Assembly: GCA_002428525.1 (NCBI GenBank)
Contig: DIWU01000008.1
Span: forward strand, 50,441 to 114,440
From: a bacterium UBP14_UBA6098
Lineage (GTDB): Bacteria; UBP14; UBA6098
Direction of reading: 5' to 3'
Length of the DNA stretch: 64,000 nucleotides
In this document: positions 10,065 to 18,734 of the stretch, piece after piece
How the letters are laid out: every line of letters starts with the position of its first letter
Numbering within the stretch: position 1 is the stretch's first letter
Program-made: the position numbers and the translations under genes
Notes under the pieces: model-generated
Told to the model about the DNA's origin: nothing
What the model saw: only the letters and a program-made list of their open reading frames with translations
Database searches by the model: none

Positions 10065-11237
10065 ATGGGATTTGAAGGAAACCTTTCGAGTGTTGGATTC
10101 GCAGATATCCTTCAACTGCTCGCTATGGGCAAAAAAACTGGAACCCTTTTCATCGAAAGAGGGGAAAGCAAAAAGGACATCTGCTTCAAAGAGGGATCGA
10201 TTATATGGGCTACCTCCAACAACGACCTCGAATTGCTCGAGAATAACCTCCTGAAACAGAATAAGATACAAAAAGGGGATCTCGTTAAAGCCAAAGAGGT
10301 TATGGAGTTAACCGGAAAAAATCTCCCCAGCACCCTCGTGTTCTTGGGTCTTATGACAAAAGAAGAGATCGCCGAGATGATGATGAAGCATGTCGAGAAC
10401 ATTATCTACGAGATCTTCAGCTGGGATGACGGCGCTTTCGTCTTTAAGGACAAAGAGCTTCCCGACACCGAGCAGGTGATCAATGCGCTGAATACAATGA
10501 GCATACTGATGGAAGGCACGCGCCGTATCGACGAATGGAATCGGATTAGAAATACAATCCCCCGCGAAAACACGATAATGAAGGTGGTTCAAAGCAACCT
10601 CAACCAAAACGACGAGGTGCGCCTCACCTCTACCGAAGCGAGAATTCTGAGCCTAATCGACGGCCAGCGCTCGATCGAGGAAATCAAGGAGAAATCCCCA
10701 ATCGACGAACTCGAGTCCGCCCGTGCAATCTATGGCCTTATGATGAGCGGCCTGATTACAACCTCCGGAACAAAAGAGAGCACAAAGGGGAAATTCGAGG
10801 AGAAAAAAACAGCTGTTAATATCATGATTAAAGTTTATATCGCAATCTTCGAGATAATACACGAGGAGATCAGCATCAAGATTGGTAAGGCCGGCGAGAA
10901 AACGATGATCAACGCCTTCAAAGAGGCCTCAAAATCCCATCCAGTCCTCAATAACCTCGCGGTGACCCCCGACGGACGATATGACTTTATTAACTTCGCA
11001 ACACTTTCAGAACGATTGCCCGAGGAGAGCAGAATTCATATTATGTCCAGCGGCCTTGCGGGGTTGCTCGATTCTTGCTTCGAGAAACTCGGGTCGTCGG
11101 TCGGCTCGAGGCAGGTCAAGTCTTGTCTTTCAAAGATAATCAACCGAATAGGCGTAACCTTGACCGACAACAAAGAGCTACTTAGAAAATATAGTATTTA
11201 TGAAGACCTCTTCAGAGTGCTTCAGATAAACAAGTAA
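10065..11237 (+). CDS. DUF4388 (PATAN-like) domain protein
   Basis: The ATG at 10065 follows AAGGAAAA at a good distance; an in-frame TTG at 10050 lacks a ribosome site. The 390-aa product opens with the DUF4388 signature (GFEGNLSSVGFADILQLLAMGKK at its start, then GTLFIERG and GSIIWA). This domain is common in regulators of deltaproteobacteria, Deinococcus and candidate phyla and is thought to mediate protein interactions in signalling or motility; direct biochemistry is scarce. Residues ~180-230 resemble a small winged-helix-like segment (TEARILSLIDGQRSIEEI). The rest is helical, with no membrane segment, so it is cytoplasmic. The small membrane protein 9 bases downstream is likely co-transcribed. 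Function beyond domain assignment is inference. Confidence 0.85.
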   Translation: MGFEGNLSSVGFADILQLLAMGKKTGTLFIERGESKKDICFKEGSIIWATSNNDLELLENNLLKQNKIQKGDLVKAKEVMELTGKNLPSTLVFLGLMTKEEIAEMMMKHVENIIYEIFSWDDGAFVFKDKELPDTEQVINALNTMSILMEGTRRIDEWNRIRNTIPRENTIMKVVQSNLNQNDEVRLTSTEARILSLIDGQRSIEEIKEKSPIDELESARAIYGLMMSGLITTSGTKESTKGKFEEKKTAVNIMIKVYIAIFEIIHEEISIKIGKAGEKTMINAFKEASKSHPVLNNLAVTPDGRYDFINFATLSERLPEESRIHIMSSGLAGLLDSCFEKLGSSVGSRQVKSCLSKIINRIGVTLTDNKELLRKYSIYEDLFRVLQINK

Positions 11238-11246
11238 GGAGCGGTT

Positions 11247-11627
11247 ATGAGAAATCACTTGATAGTGTTGTTGGCCCTCGGGATTTTCACATTGTTGTCC
11301 ACAACGCTTTTCGGGCAGATCGTTTCCAACGAGACCACGCACGGTTCTATCTCAGAAACGGTTATCGACACCCTCGCCCTGCTGTTCTTGCTTTTCGGGA
11401 CATACTTTGCATGGGACCTTTACAGTATGATGAAGGGCGGAGAGCTTGCAGGCAGTTGGGGTTGGCTCTCCGGTGCGTCTGTGATTTTCGCGATTATAAA
11501 GATTATCGAGGTCGCGGGTAGAGCGGGATACTTCCCCGTGCCGGCGACTGTGATTTCATTCGGGTATTTATCTGTCGCGTTCTTCCTCTTCATGGGGTTT
11601 ATGAAGCAGAGGAGGACGTTGGGGTAG
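11247..11627 (+). CDS. Small membrane protein, unknown function
   Basis: This 126-aa protein starts 9 bases after the DUF4388 gene with TAAGGAG as ribosome site. It has an N-terminal hydrophobic segment that may be a signal or anchor, and about three further hydrophobic helices (around residues 38-55, 68-85 and 97-117), separated by short charged loops such as DLYSMMKGGE and MKQRR. It resembles no family I can name. Its position suggests it works with the DUF4388 protein, possibly as a membrane tether or sensor. The gene ends three bases before the convergent histidine-kinase-like gene stops. Confidence 0.75.
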   Translation: MRNHLIVLLALGIFTLLSTTLFGQIVSNETTHGSISETVIDTLALLFLLFGTYFAWDLYSMMKGGELAGSWGWLSGASVIFAIIKIIEVAGRAGYFPVPATVISFGYLSVAFFLFMGFMKQRRTLG

Positions 11628-11630
11628 GGC

Positions 11631-13475
11631 TTAACTCTTTATATACGAGTTGATTATAGCTAAAAGGTGATGAAGCGGGAATGTCCCCTGGATTAGCGAA
11701 TCGAGCCCCTCGATCTTTGTCGGCAAGGATTCGGTCGGGTCGAGGGCGATCAGTTTCGAGTCGCCCTTGGCCTCGATGATAAGCTTCAAATTTTCCAACT
11801 CAAAGAAACTCAGCCCAGCCAAAACCAAGATCGCCTTCGGGCGATTTTTCTTAATTAGCTTGATAGCCTCGTTGATATTGTCCGCAAGCTCGATCCTGTG
11901 GCCGTATTCCACAAGCCCCGCCTCCAAAAAGCCCAATGTTCGTCTCTGCGCTACGATCAGAAGGTCGAAATTGCGATCCTCTCGGATAGACTCGGGCACA
12001 TCGGCAACAGCCGGAATGCTCAGCACGATTGACGCGCCCTGTCCCTGAGGCGAGGCCACTTCGAGATTACCGCCGATCGATTCAATAATCCCCTTCGAGA
12101 TCGTCAAGCCGAGGCCGGCATGAGAGGCCGATTTGGTTGTAAAATAAGGCTTCGTGACATTGGGCAAAGCCTCTTCGGCAATCCCCGGGCCGCTGTCGCG
12201 AATAGTTATGATATTCCGATGATCCTCGAAAACCGAGGATACCTCGATAGTGCCTGTGCTGTGAATCGCCTCGTATGAATTCGTGAAGATGTTTGTGAAA
12301 CACTCCTCTAACTCGAGCGGGTTAGCGGTGATATAACCGATATTATCGAGGTCGAAAAGCCATTTGATCTTCTTACGACGGCGGTTCGCCCGCACCTTAG
12401 AGGCGGCGCGTTTGATAAGCTTCGCGAGATCGAGTCGCTCGGTCGGGCCCACCCGCCGGAACCATTCGACCGATCGCATCGCCTCGAAGGCCTCTTGGGC
12501 CCGAGCCAATTCCTTTCGGAGCGAAAAAATCTCCTCCGAAAGAGGCCCGGCCTCGGAAAATCGCACAATAATCTCGGATTTCGAGATTAGACCGCCAAGA
12601 ATATCGAACAATTCTGTGACCAAACCCTTGGTCTGGAAATTAAGAAGATTGAACTCCTCGTTCCTTCGGCCTTGTGTTTCGTCCCGCGCAACCTGAATTA
12701 AGATGTCCGTGAAAGCCAGAGCCTTTTTCTCGTTGAGGTCGGCGTCTCGAAGGGCCTTGAGGTGGCTAAGCTCCTGCATAGCGGTCTTAGTCGAGGCCTC
12801 GAAAATAAGGTCGATGATCTCGACGAGGACATCGGGGTCGAGGCGATCCGAGAGAATCGCGGTCTTGTTATCGATACGAATCGCACTGCGCGTGTTGAAA
12901 TCGAACGGTGCGAGGACGATCAGAGGGGGGCGGGGTTCAAATGGGTCGTGCTCGCTGGCGGTTTCAGCGAAATTCAAATCCGCGACAATCGCATCTATCT
13001 TGTCGTTGAGAAGCGCATTCCGAACATCGTTGACAGTGGCCGCATAAATCATGCGCCAAGACCTGTTTTGCAACGGAAATGCAAGCGAGTCCGCGAGGAT
13101 TCCATCGGCGAGGGCCGCGAGCAGGCACTTCTTATTCGAGGGGTCCAAGACCTCGTCGAGCCGTTGCCGGACATCCTCGACCGAATACGGCGTCGGGAGA
13201 AGGTGAATATTCGAGCCGGCGACTACCTTTGAGACCGCTGAACCGAGGTTTGTCCAAACGAATAGCGGAATCGATTCGGTGGCGGCGAACTCGGCGATTG
13301 CCTCGCAGAAATGGCTTCCGAAATCGGTATCGACTATAATAGCGGCGATGCCGCCCTCGATAGGAAGCTCGTTAACATCGCGAATCGAATGAAGCGAATA
13401 CTTCGGTTGAAGGCCGTTTGTCAACGATTCGATTCGCCGCGTATCAAGGTCGAAGGCCCAGATATCAAGTGCCAT
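11631..13475 (-). CDS. Histidine-kinase-like protein lacking the phosphoacceptor histidine
   Basis: The 614-aa protein has two N-terminal receiver-like segments (about 1-110 and 115-230), a coiled-coil-like helix, a dimerisation-like helix, a HATPase domain and a C-terminal receiver-like segment (502-614). ATP-binding boxes are intact: N399 (FTNSYEAI), D427-SGPG and GLGL at 454-457. The H-box equivalent reads GLVTELFDILGGLISKSEII; aligned with the usual GIAHELNNPLGAILGYAELL pattern, T287 replaces the His. The receiver-like domains lack an obvious D-D-K set. It may bind ATP and control a partner without autophosphorylation, or phosphorylate through another residue. No transmembrane segment is seen. 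It is the last gene of the dapA-dapB transcription unit. Confidence 0.8.
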   Translation of the reverse strand: MALDIWAFDLDTRRIESLTNGLQPKYSLHSIRDVNELPIEGGIAAIIVDTDFGSHFCEAIAEFAATESIPLFVWTNLGSAVSKVVAGSNIHLLPTPYSVEDVRQRLDEVLDPSNKKCLLAALADGILADSLAFPLQNRSWRMIYAATVNDVRNALLNDKIDAIVADLNFAETASEHDPFEPRPPLIVLAPFDFNTRSAIRIDNKTAILSDRLDPDVLVEIIDLIFEASTKTAMQELSHLKALRDADLNEKKALAFTDILIQVARDETQGRRNEEFNLLNFQTKGLVTELFDILGGLISKSEIIVRFSEAGPLSEEIFSLRKELARAQEAFEAMRSVEWFRRVGPTERLDLAKLIKRAASKVRANRRRKKIKWLFDLDNIGYITANPLELEECFTNIFTNSYEAIHSTGTIEVSSVFEDHRNIITIRDSGPGIAEEALPNVTKPYFTTKSASHAGLGLTISKGIIESIGGNLEVASPQGQGASIVLSIPAVADVPESIREDRNFDLLIVAQRRTLGFLEAGLVEYGHRIELADNINEAIKLIKKNRPKAILVLAGLSFFELENLKLIIEAKGDSKLIALDPTESLPTKIEGLDSLIQGTFPLHHLLAIINSYIKS

Positions 13476-13518
13476 TGTTTTCCGTAATCTCCTCGTAATC
13501 CCGAGGGCGAAACTTCAA

Positions 13519-13971
13519 TTATTTAACAACAATAACCGGTATCGAGGCCTCGCGAACAACCTTCTCGGAGGTCGAGCCGAGCAGGATCTCGGTGATCACG
13601 CCCTTACCGGTCGAGCCGATAACGATAGCATCGACAGCCTCTTTTTCCGCAATCCGGAGGATTTCTTTGAACGGAATCCCCTCGACGAGGCGCTCCTCGA
13701 CGCGAAATCCGAGGTCGCTAAGTTCGCGGCCGATCCGCTCGAGGTTCTGCGAGGCTTTCTGCTTCATATTCACACGAACCTCGGTGAGGATTTCGTTGAA
13801 GCGAATAGAGCTGAATCCCTCCATATCGGCCATTGTGGTCATCTCTCTCGAATCGATGCAGTGGACGAGAACGACAATCTTAGTCCCGGCTTCCTGCAGT
13901 TTCTTGACAACCCTCAGGGCTTGATTCGATTTCTCGGAAAAATCCGTCGGAAAAAGTATCTTTGTGAACAT
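13519..13971 (-). CDS. Universal stress protein, UspA family
   Basis: The 150-aa single-domain Usp begins with MFTKILFPTDFSE, the usual beta1 strand and Asp of the nucleotide site. It carries the full ATP-binding motif G-2x-G-9x-G-S (G119, G122, G132-S133), placing it with ATP-binding Usps of the MJ0577 type rather than the non-binding UspA type. It is cytoplasmic and probably dimeric. It lies 9 bases after the 324-aa surface protein gene and 43 bases before the kinase-like gene, so all three are probably co-transcribed. Its role in this organism is unknown; Usps usually act in stress or dormancy. Confidence 0.92.
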   Translation of the reverse strand: MFTKILFPTDFSEKSNQALRVVKKLQEAGTKIVVLVHCIDSREMTTMADMEGFSSIRFNEILTEVRVNMKQKASQNLERIGRELSDLGFRVEERLVEGIPFKEILRIAEKEAVDAIVIGSTGKGVITEILLGSTSEKVVREASIPVIVVK

Positions 13972-13980
13972 GGTTACCGC

Positions 13981-14955
13981 CTATTTTAGGTATGAAATCC
14001 TGCGTTCCGCCGAGGCGTTCGCAGAATGAACTCTAATAAGGTAATTGCCGCTGGCGATATCCTCAGCCGGTTGCCATTTGAAAGCGGTGATGCCGCCGAT
14101 CGCGACGCCCTCGAAAAGCTGAGCCACGCGTCTTCCCGAGAGGTCGAAGACAGCCGCGGAATAGGTCTCGCCGCTACCGACAAGCACAATTGTCGCGGCC
14201 GAGTTGAAGGGATTCGGGAAACAATGCACACCTACGCGCTTTGGCAGGGGGTTAGTCTCATCGATCTCAGTCCACGGAAGGTCGAAATCCACCGGTGCGG
14301 TGCAACCGCCGCCGATCGCGACTATTCCGCCCATCTCGTTGTTGTGCCATGCGAACGGTTCGTTGTAGGCGCCAGTGCTGTCGAAATAGCCGTTGCCGTT
14401 GAGATCGATCCATGCCCGAATCGAATACGCACCCGCCGGAATATCCTCGATTGTATAGGTCGTGTCGGCGAGGCGATAGCTCCATGCCAAGGTCGGCGGA
14501 AGCCCGAGAAGGAAGGGATAGTAGTTATAGAGACCGAGCATAAGTGAATCGGGATAACCCCCATATTCCCTGACAGTCCCGAAGATCGTGCCGATCGTAT
14601 CGACCGGAATATCGATCCCGGTGATGCTTCCGCCAGTGAGCTGGAAGGGATTTCCCGGATATTGCCCGGCCGGATCCCCCGGATTCGGCGGAACGCGCGA
14701 GGGGATGATCGCCAAGGCGTTAAAGTCGTAGGAATCGATAATCCCCGCATCGCTGATAGTGAATGTGTAATCCGGGGAGTAGGCCTCCGAATAGAACAAC
14801 ATCGTGTCGTAGAGGCTGACGAAATCGTGGAAAACAATAACAAATGCGGTGTCAGTGGCCGGCGCCGAGAAGACGACCGAGCCGAAAATAGTCCCCGCAA
14901 ACGCACCGCTCGCAACTAACATCAGCGATGCGATGAGAAGCATTACTTTTCTCAT
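13981..14955 (-). CDS. Exported protein with C-terminal sorting domain
   Basis: The 324-aa protein starts with a signal peptide (MRKVMLLIASLMLVASGAFAG) after an AAAGGAGG ribosome site. The central part is beta-rich, with the flavour of carboxypeptidase-regulatory-like domains (GTVREYGGYPDSLMLGLYNY and AGAYSIRAWIDLNGNGYF). The C-terminal ~75 residues contain CFPNPFNSAATIVL, FDLSGRRV and GNYLIRVHS and end in ISYLK, a type IX sorting domain. It should be exported across both membranes. No enzymatic motif is visible. It lies 18 bases downstream of another exported protein gene and upstream of the Usp gene. Confidence 0.85.
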   Translation of the reverse strand: MRKVMLLIASLMLVASGAFAGTIFGSVVFSAPATDTAFVIVFHDFVSLYDTMLFYSEAYSPDYTFTISDAGIIDSYDFNALAIIPSRVPPNPGDPAGQYPGNPFQLTGGSITGIDIPVDTIGTIFGTVREYGGYPDSLMLGLYNYYPFLLGLPPTLAWSYRLADTTYTIEDIPAGAYSIRAWIDLNGNGYFDSTGAYNEPFAWHNNEMGGIVAIGGGCTAPVDFDLPWTEIDETNPLPKRVGVHCFPNPFNSAATIVLVGSGETYSAAVFDLSGRRVAQLFEGVAIGGITAFKWQPAEDIASGNYLIRVHSANASAERRISYLK

Positions 14956-14973
14956 TTTTTTCCTCCTTTTAGA

Positions 14974-16857
14974 CTATTCGTCCGCGTTAAGAAGCCCCTC
15001 GCCGTTCAAAAGGACGAAATAGGCGTAAGAGGGCATAAGCTTCGAGCTGAAGTTCCAGCTATGTGTGCCGGCTTCCCAGAAGAAGGCGATTTTCGGCAAT
15101 GTCCAAAGGTCGGCCGGTGTCGTGGTGACATCGCTGGTATCGATTCCGCCGAACTTCGAAAGCCCGCCGATGAACTCCCAATTCGGCCCGGCCCACGGAA
15201 CATTGTATTCCCTGATCGGAATACCGTTGAGGTTGTAAAAGGTGTCCACTCCGCATAGAACGAAATATCCCTTCCCCGGAACTAACATTTCCGCCTCCGT
15301 CCACATCGCCGAATTGGCATCCCAACCGTAAATCTCGCCGCCGACCGCGAAGGGGAAGACATCGTCCGCGCGAAGGCCGATATTGGGGATCACCGGAAGG
15401 CTGACCGCGTTCCACCCCGGGTAAAGATGATAATAGGCGTTGTCGTTGGAAAATTGGACTATAGCGCGAATGAAGTAGGTCGAGTCCTCGATCTGTGTCC
15501 AAGCGCCCAGCGGATCCAAATCCCAAGCGTATCCGGGGGTGGTGATATCGATGGAAAGACCTAACAGGCCATCCATCTGAAGCCCGACCCAGAAATCGCC
15601 CTCGACAAAGGCGTTGTATCCCGAGACATTGAGATTAACCCATCCCGAAGCGAGTGAATAGAACGATGTTTCGCCCAAAATCTCATCGCCGGGGAGACCC
15701 CTGTCGCCGAGATAAACCTTAGGAATACCCCTGCCCGCGGCGTTTACTTGATATTGAATTCGAATCAGTTTACAGCGGGTCGAGACATAGAACTTGTTAG
15801 CGAGAACCGCGCGGTCATAATGCACAGCGGCATCGGGGATGCCGTCGTCGAAGTAGAAGGTGTCGTAAATCGCGGTGCCCGTTCCGGAATAGGGCGTGGC
15901 ATAAACAGTCTCCGGCATCGCGCTGACTCCGCCCTCGTAATCGGCGCGGATTGCGTAGTAGTAGGTTCTGCTGTCGAAAACCGCGTCGTCCGTGAAACTC
16001 GTGGCGGTCTCCGGCACTGTGGTGTAAAAATTGAGTATCAGCGGAGAGCTCCAAGCGTCGGCGCGGAAGATCGTGTAGGAGATCGGGTGGGTGGCCGAAG
16101 TAGGCGCAAAGGCCGCGGGTCTCTCTCTGTAGCGCTCCGGAATCGGCGCCGATGGGATGAACTCATACGGCTCTGCGAAGGGAACTACCGGAGTGACGAT
16201 CTTGCCGGTTGTGCCGGTGAGGGTTGCTATCGAACGATCTTCCAAATACACGACAACGAGCCGAATAAGCAAATCCCCCGAGGTCGGGAAGTTGCCGCCG
16301 TAAAAGAAATCCGTCCTGTAGGAGCGGATAGGCCCGCTGATAGTGTCGTCAACCGCGATCCCAAGCTCCGGAATCGTGTCGCGCTTGTGAACACCGAGGT
16401 AGAAATCTGTGGTTCCATCGAAAACGATGTCTCTCGCGGCGACATTGACCTCGTTCCAGCCGGTTCCGACCGCGCTGTCTTCAACCGGAGCGAAGAGGTT
16501 CATGTATATATCGGGGAAACCGTAAGCCGAAACGCCCCAGAAATGGAATCGAATCTTCCTCTCGTCCCCGGCCGCGAAGAAATAGGCGCGAATTGCGAGG
16601 ACACTGCACGGCCCCGCAGGCGTGAAGCGAACCGAATAATATCCGCTGTCGAGGTCGCAATAACTTCCGCCACCGACGAGACCGGTGTCATAGGCGAGAG
16701 TGTCGTTCGAATAAAGCGGGGGCGGGGCATTCCAAGATAGATCGACTCTTCCGGGGAGGCCGCTGTAGGCGATCATTCCGGAGGGCGCCGGCCACTCGGT
16801 TGCCATCGCGACACCGACAACAAGGAAAATCGTGAGAATCCGTAAGACGTTACGCAT
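14974..16857 (-). CDS. Exported protein with GWN modules, no sorting domain
   Basis: The 627-aa protein has a good AAAGGAGC ribosome site and a signal peptide (MRNVLRILTIFLVVGVAMA). Fibronectin-III-like stretches are seen (VDLSWNAPPP and TYYYAIRADYEGG). The C-terminal ~155 residues hold the paired module GWNAVSLPVIPN ... GKGYFVLCGVD and WEFIGGL ... SYAYFVLLNGE, the same kind as WNLIG...GEGLAVYP in the giant protein at 2-5089. Unlike its neighbours it has no PNPFN sorting domain and ends in LLNADE, so it may stay in the periplasm or be exported differently. Its start overlaps the end of dapB by 8 bases, so it is translated as part of the dap unit. Confidence 0.82.
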   Translation of the reverse strand: MRNVLRILTIFLVVGVAMATEWPAPSGMIAYSGLPGRVDLSWNAPPPLYSNDTLAYDTGLVGGGSYCDLDSGYYSVRFTPAGPCSVLAIRAYFFAAGDERKIRFHFWGVSAYGFPDIYMNLFAPVEDSAVGTGWNEVNVAARDIVFDGTTDFYLGVHKRDTIPELGIAVDDTISGPIRSYRTDFFYGGNFPTSGDLLIRLVVVYLEDRSIATLTGTTGKIVTPVVPFAEPYEFIPSAPIPERYRERPAAFAPTSATHPISYTIFRADAWSSPLILNFYTTVPETATSFTDDAVFDSRTYYYAIRADYEGGVSAMPETVYATPYSGTGTAIYDTFYFDDGIPDAAVHYDRAVLANKFYVSTRCKLIRIQYQVNAAGRGIPKVYLGDRGLPGDEILGETSFYSLASGWVNLNVSGYNAFVEGDFWVGLQMDGLLGLSIDITTPGYAWDLDPLGAWTQIEDSTYFIRAIVQFSNDNAYYHLYPGWNAVSLPVIPNIGLRADDVFPFAVGGEIYGWDANSAMWTEAEMLVPGKGYFVLCGVDTFYNLNGIPIREYNVPWAGPNWEFIGGLSKFGGIDTSDVTTTPADLWTLPKIAFFWEAGTHSWNFSSKLMPSYAYFVLLNGEGLLNADE

Positions 16858-17650
16858 ATTTTGCTCCTTTTGCTGAAATCAAATCCTGCATTCCAAAGAA
16901 ACCGATTTTTTTAAAAATGAAAGCGGAGGCCTCGAGAGCGCCCGAAATAAAGACATCTCTTGAGATTGCCCGGTGCTCGATAGTAACCGTTTCAAAAGGG
17001 GTTGAGAAGATTACCCGATGTTCGCCGATCACGCCGCCGCCCCTGAGGGAATGGATTCCGATCTCGGAATCGCGCCGCGGGCCGGTTTTTCCATGGCGGC
17101 CGAACACCGCGACCCGCTGGAGATCCTCGCCTCGAGCGCGGGCGGCAATTGCGGCGAGGTCGAGTGCGGTGCCGCTGGGGGCGTCGATCTTGTTGCGGTG
17201 GTGCATCTCCTCGATCTCGATATCCGATCCTTCGAGGGTCTTCGCCAAATGAGCGACGACCGAGGCCGTCGCCGCGATCCCATAGCTGAAATTCGACGCC
17301 TGAAAAACACCGATAGATTCGCTTGCAAGCCTTAATCTATCGATAAACTCGGGCGAAAGGCCGGTTGTTCCGACAACCAGATTTGCGCGTTGATCGAGTG
17401 CGACTTCCAGCGATTTTGCCGCGCCCTCCGGTGAAGAAAAATCGAGAAGGACATCGAAGCCGCAACCATCATTCGAGATAGGGATCCCGATCTCACCGAC
17501 TCCGGCAAGAAGCCCGCAATCCATCCCGATCGATGGACTGTCCGAAGCTTCAAATGCGCCCGCGATATCGAATCTACCGTCCTCGAGGGCAAGGGCGATC
17601 AACCTTTTCCCCATCCGCCCCCCAGCGCCGTTTATCGCAAGCCTAATCAA
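16850..17650 (-). CDS. dapB: 4-hydroxy-tetrahydrodipicolinate reductase
   Basis: This is the second specific enzyme of lysine/diaminopimelate synthesis, reducing the DapA product with NAD(P)H. I choose TTG at 17650 as start: it overlaps the dapA stop as TTGA, has GGAG 7 bases upstream, and gives 266 aa, the normal size (about 270), beginning directly with the Rossmann strand. A longer frame to 17731 would add 27 residues inside dapA. Visible motifs are GAGGRMG (8-14), VVGTTGL (92-98), SNFSYGI and the catalytic signature HHRNKIDAPSGTAL with H150, H151 and K154. Meso-diaminopimelate made here would supply peptidoglycan, as expected for a Gram-negative. Confidence 0.95.
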   Translation of the reverse strand: MIRLAINGAGGRMGKRLIALALEDGRFDIAGAFEASDSPSIGMDCGLLAGVGEIGIPISNDGCGFDVLLDFSSPEGAAKSLEVALDQRANLVVGTTGLSPEFIDRLRLASESIGVFQASNFSYGIAATASVVAHLAKTLEGSDIEIEEMHHRNKIDAPSGTALDLAAIAARARGEDLQRVAVFGRHGKTGPRRDSEIGIHSLRGGGVIGEHRVIFSTPFETVTIEHRAISRDVFISGALEASAFIFKKIGFFGMQDLISAKGAKYA

Positions 17651-18519
17651 ACTCGGGCTCCGTATTCGGAAATAGCGGCGAGCAATCTTGTCCTGTTCTC
17701 GGGGGAAATCGTCGAAAGCGGCGGTCTGCAATCCTCGCGCGGTATCATTCCGGCAGTCGCCATAGCGGCCTTGAGCGGAACAGGGTTGCCCTCGACAAAA
17801 AGGGCCTTCATCACAGGGAAAAGCCCGCGATGAAGCTCGCCCGCTCTTTTCCAGTCGCCCCTCCCCGCTGAATGAACCATCTCTGTGAAGTCCTCAGGGT
17901 AAAGGTTTGCCGTCGTTGAGATAACACCCTTCGCCCCGATCGACATCATGGGAACGGTGAGCGAATCGTCGCCGGAGAGGACTGTCAGGTCCGAATTCGA
18001 CAAGATCGCGCTGACCGCGTCGATCGAACCCGAGGCCTCCTTGATGGCGACGATGTTCTCGACCTCTGCAAGGCGAATTGCGGTCTCCGGGGCGATAGTC
18101 GTGCCGGTTCTGCCGGGGACATTATACATAACGATCGGCAGTCCGACCTCCGCCAATGCCGAGAAATATTGGATCAGCGCGTTTTGCGAGGGTTTGTTAC
18201 CGAAGGGCGTGATCGCCAAAGCACCATCGGCGCCGGCCTCGAGTGCGGCGCGCGTTCGGGAAAGGGCGACCTCGGTCGAGGAAGAACCGGTTCCCATAAT
18301 CAGCTTCATCCTACTGCCGACGATGCCCCTTAAAATTTTAAACATCTCGAGGCGTTCAGAATCGCTCAAAGTAAAGCTCTCGCCGGTGCATCCGGCCACG
18401 ACGATGCCGTCGATACCTGCGCGCAAATGCCTTTGCGCCAAGGTTTCGAGCGAAGACATATCTATCCCGCCGCTCGCATCGAACGGAGTGACGAGAGCGA
18501 CTATACAACCTTCAAACAT
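17647..18519 (-). CDS. dapA: 4-hydroxy-tetrahydrodipicolinate synthase-like aldolase
   Basis: The 290-aa TIM-barrel protein aligns along its length with DapA: Schiff-base lysine K160 (VAIKEASG), Y132 (MYNVPGRTG), R137 and the GxTGES loop at 43-48. It is coupled to dapB by a TTGA overlap, fitting condensation of pyruvate and aspartate semialdehyde. Two positions are unusual. Counting from the start as in the E. coli enzyme, the Thr44 position is C44 (AGCTGES), and the Tyr107 position is G107 (TPFGNKPSQ), so two of the three proton-relay residues described for E. coli DapA are changed. It could be a slow or differently tuned DapA, or a related pyruvate aldolase, although the dapB coupling favours DapA. 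Confidence 0.9.
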   Translation of the reverse strand: MFEGCIVALVTPFDASGGIDMSSLETLAQRHLRAGIDGIVVAGCTGESFTLSDSERLEMFKILRGIVGSRMKLIMGTGSSSTEVALSRTRAALEAGADGALAITPFGNKPSQNALIQYFSALAEVGLPIVMYNVPGRTGTTIAPETAIRLAEVENIVAIKEASGSIDAVSAILSNSDLTVLSGDDSLTVPMMSIGAKGVISTTANLYPEDFTEMVHSAGRGDWKRAGELHRGLFPVMKALFVEGNPVPLKAAMATAGMIPREDCRPPLSTISPENRTRLLAAISEYGARV

Positions 18520-18541
18520 CGTGCCTCCAATTTATTACAAA

Positions 18542-18570
18542 AAAATACTCCATTACGCCCGATAAGTCAA
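18542..18570 (-). promoter_or_regulatory. Sigma70-like promoter of the dapA operon
   Basis: On the minus strand TTGACT (18570-18565) and TATTTT (18547-18542) are separated by 17 bases, about 20 bases upstream of the dapA ATG. A GGAGG ribosome site follows. It should drive dapA-dapB and probably the genes down to 11631. Confidence 0.65.
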
Positions 18571-18734
18571 GGGCTATTAACCATAAATCCCAAGCACCAC
18601 AATTCTTGCCGCTATATAATCCCCGCTTCGCAACCGGGAGGCGCCGACGCCTCCGCCTCGGGGGGATGCTTGTGGAATTTAAAAGCGATGATATGAGTTG
18701 CAAATTGACTGGAATAGGATTAACTTATAAAATT

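Noticed and set aside
16850..17731. Longer dapB frame starting at 17731
   Set aside because: It would lie 85 bases inside dapA and add 27 unrelated residues before the Rossmann motif; the coupled TTG at 17650 fits the family length.
18621..18663. Possible fourth member of the repeat family (hairpin GGAGGCG-CCGA-CGCCTCC within CCCCG/CGGGG)
   Set aside because: It has only one strong hairpin, no GGGCGTCGG closing stem and none of the shared loop words, so it is at most a decayed relative.
18606..18734. Extended N-terminus of the propeller lipoprotein
   Set aside because: The extension is encoded by GC-rich palindromic DNA and would bury the lipoprotein signal peptide.
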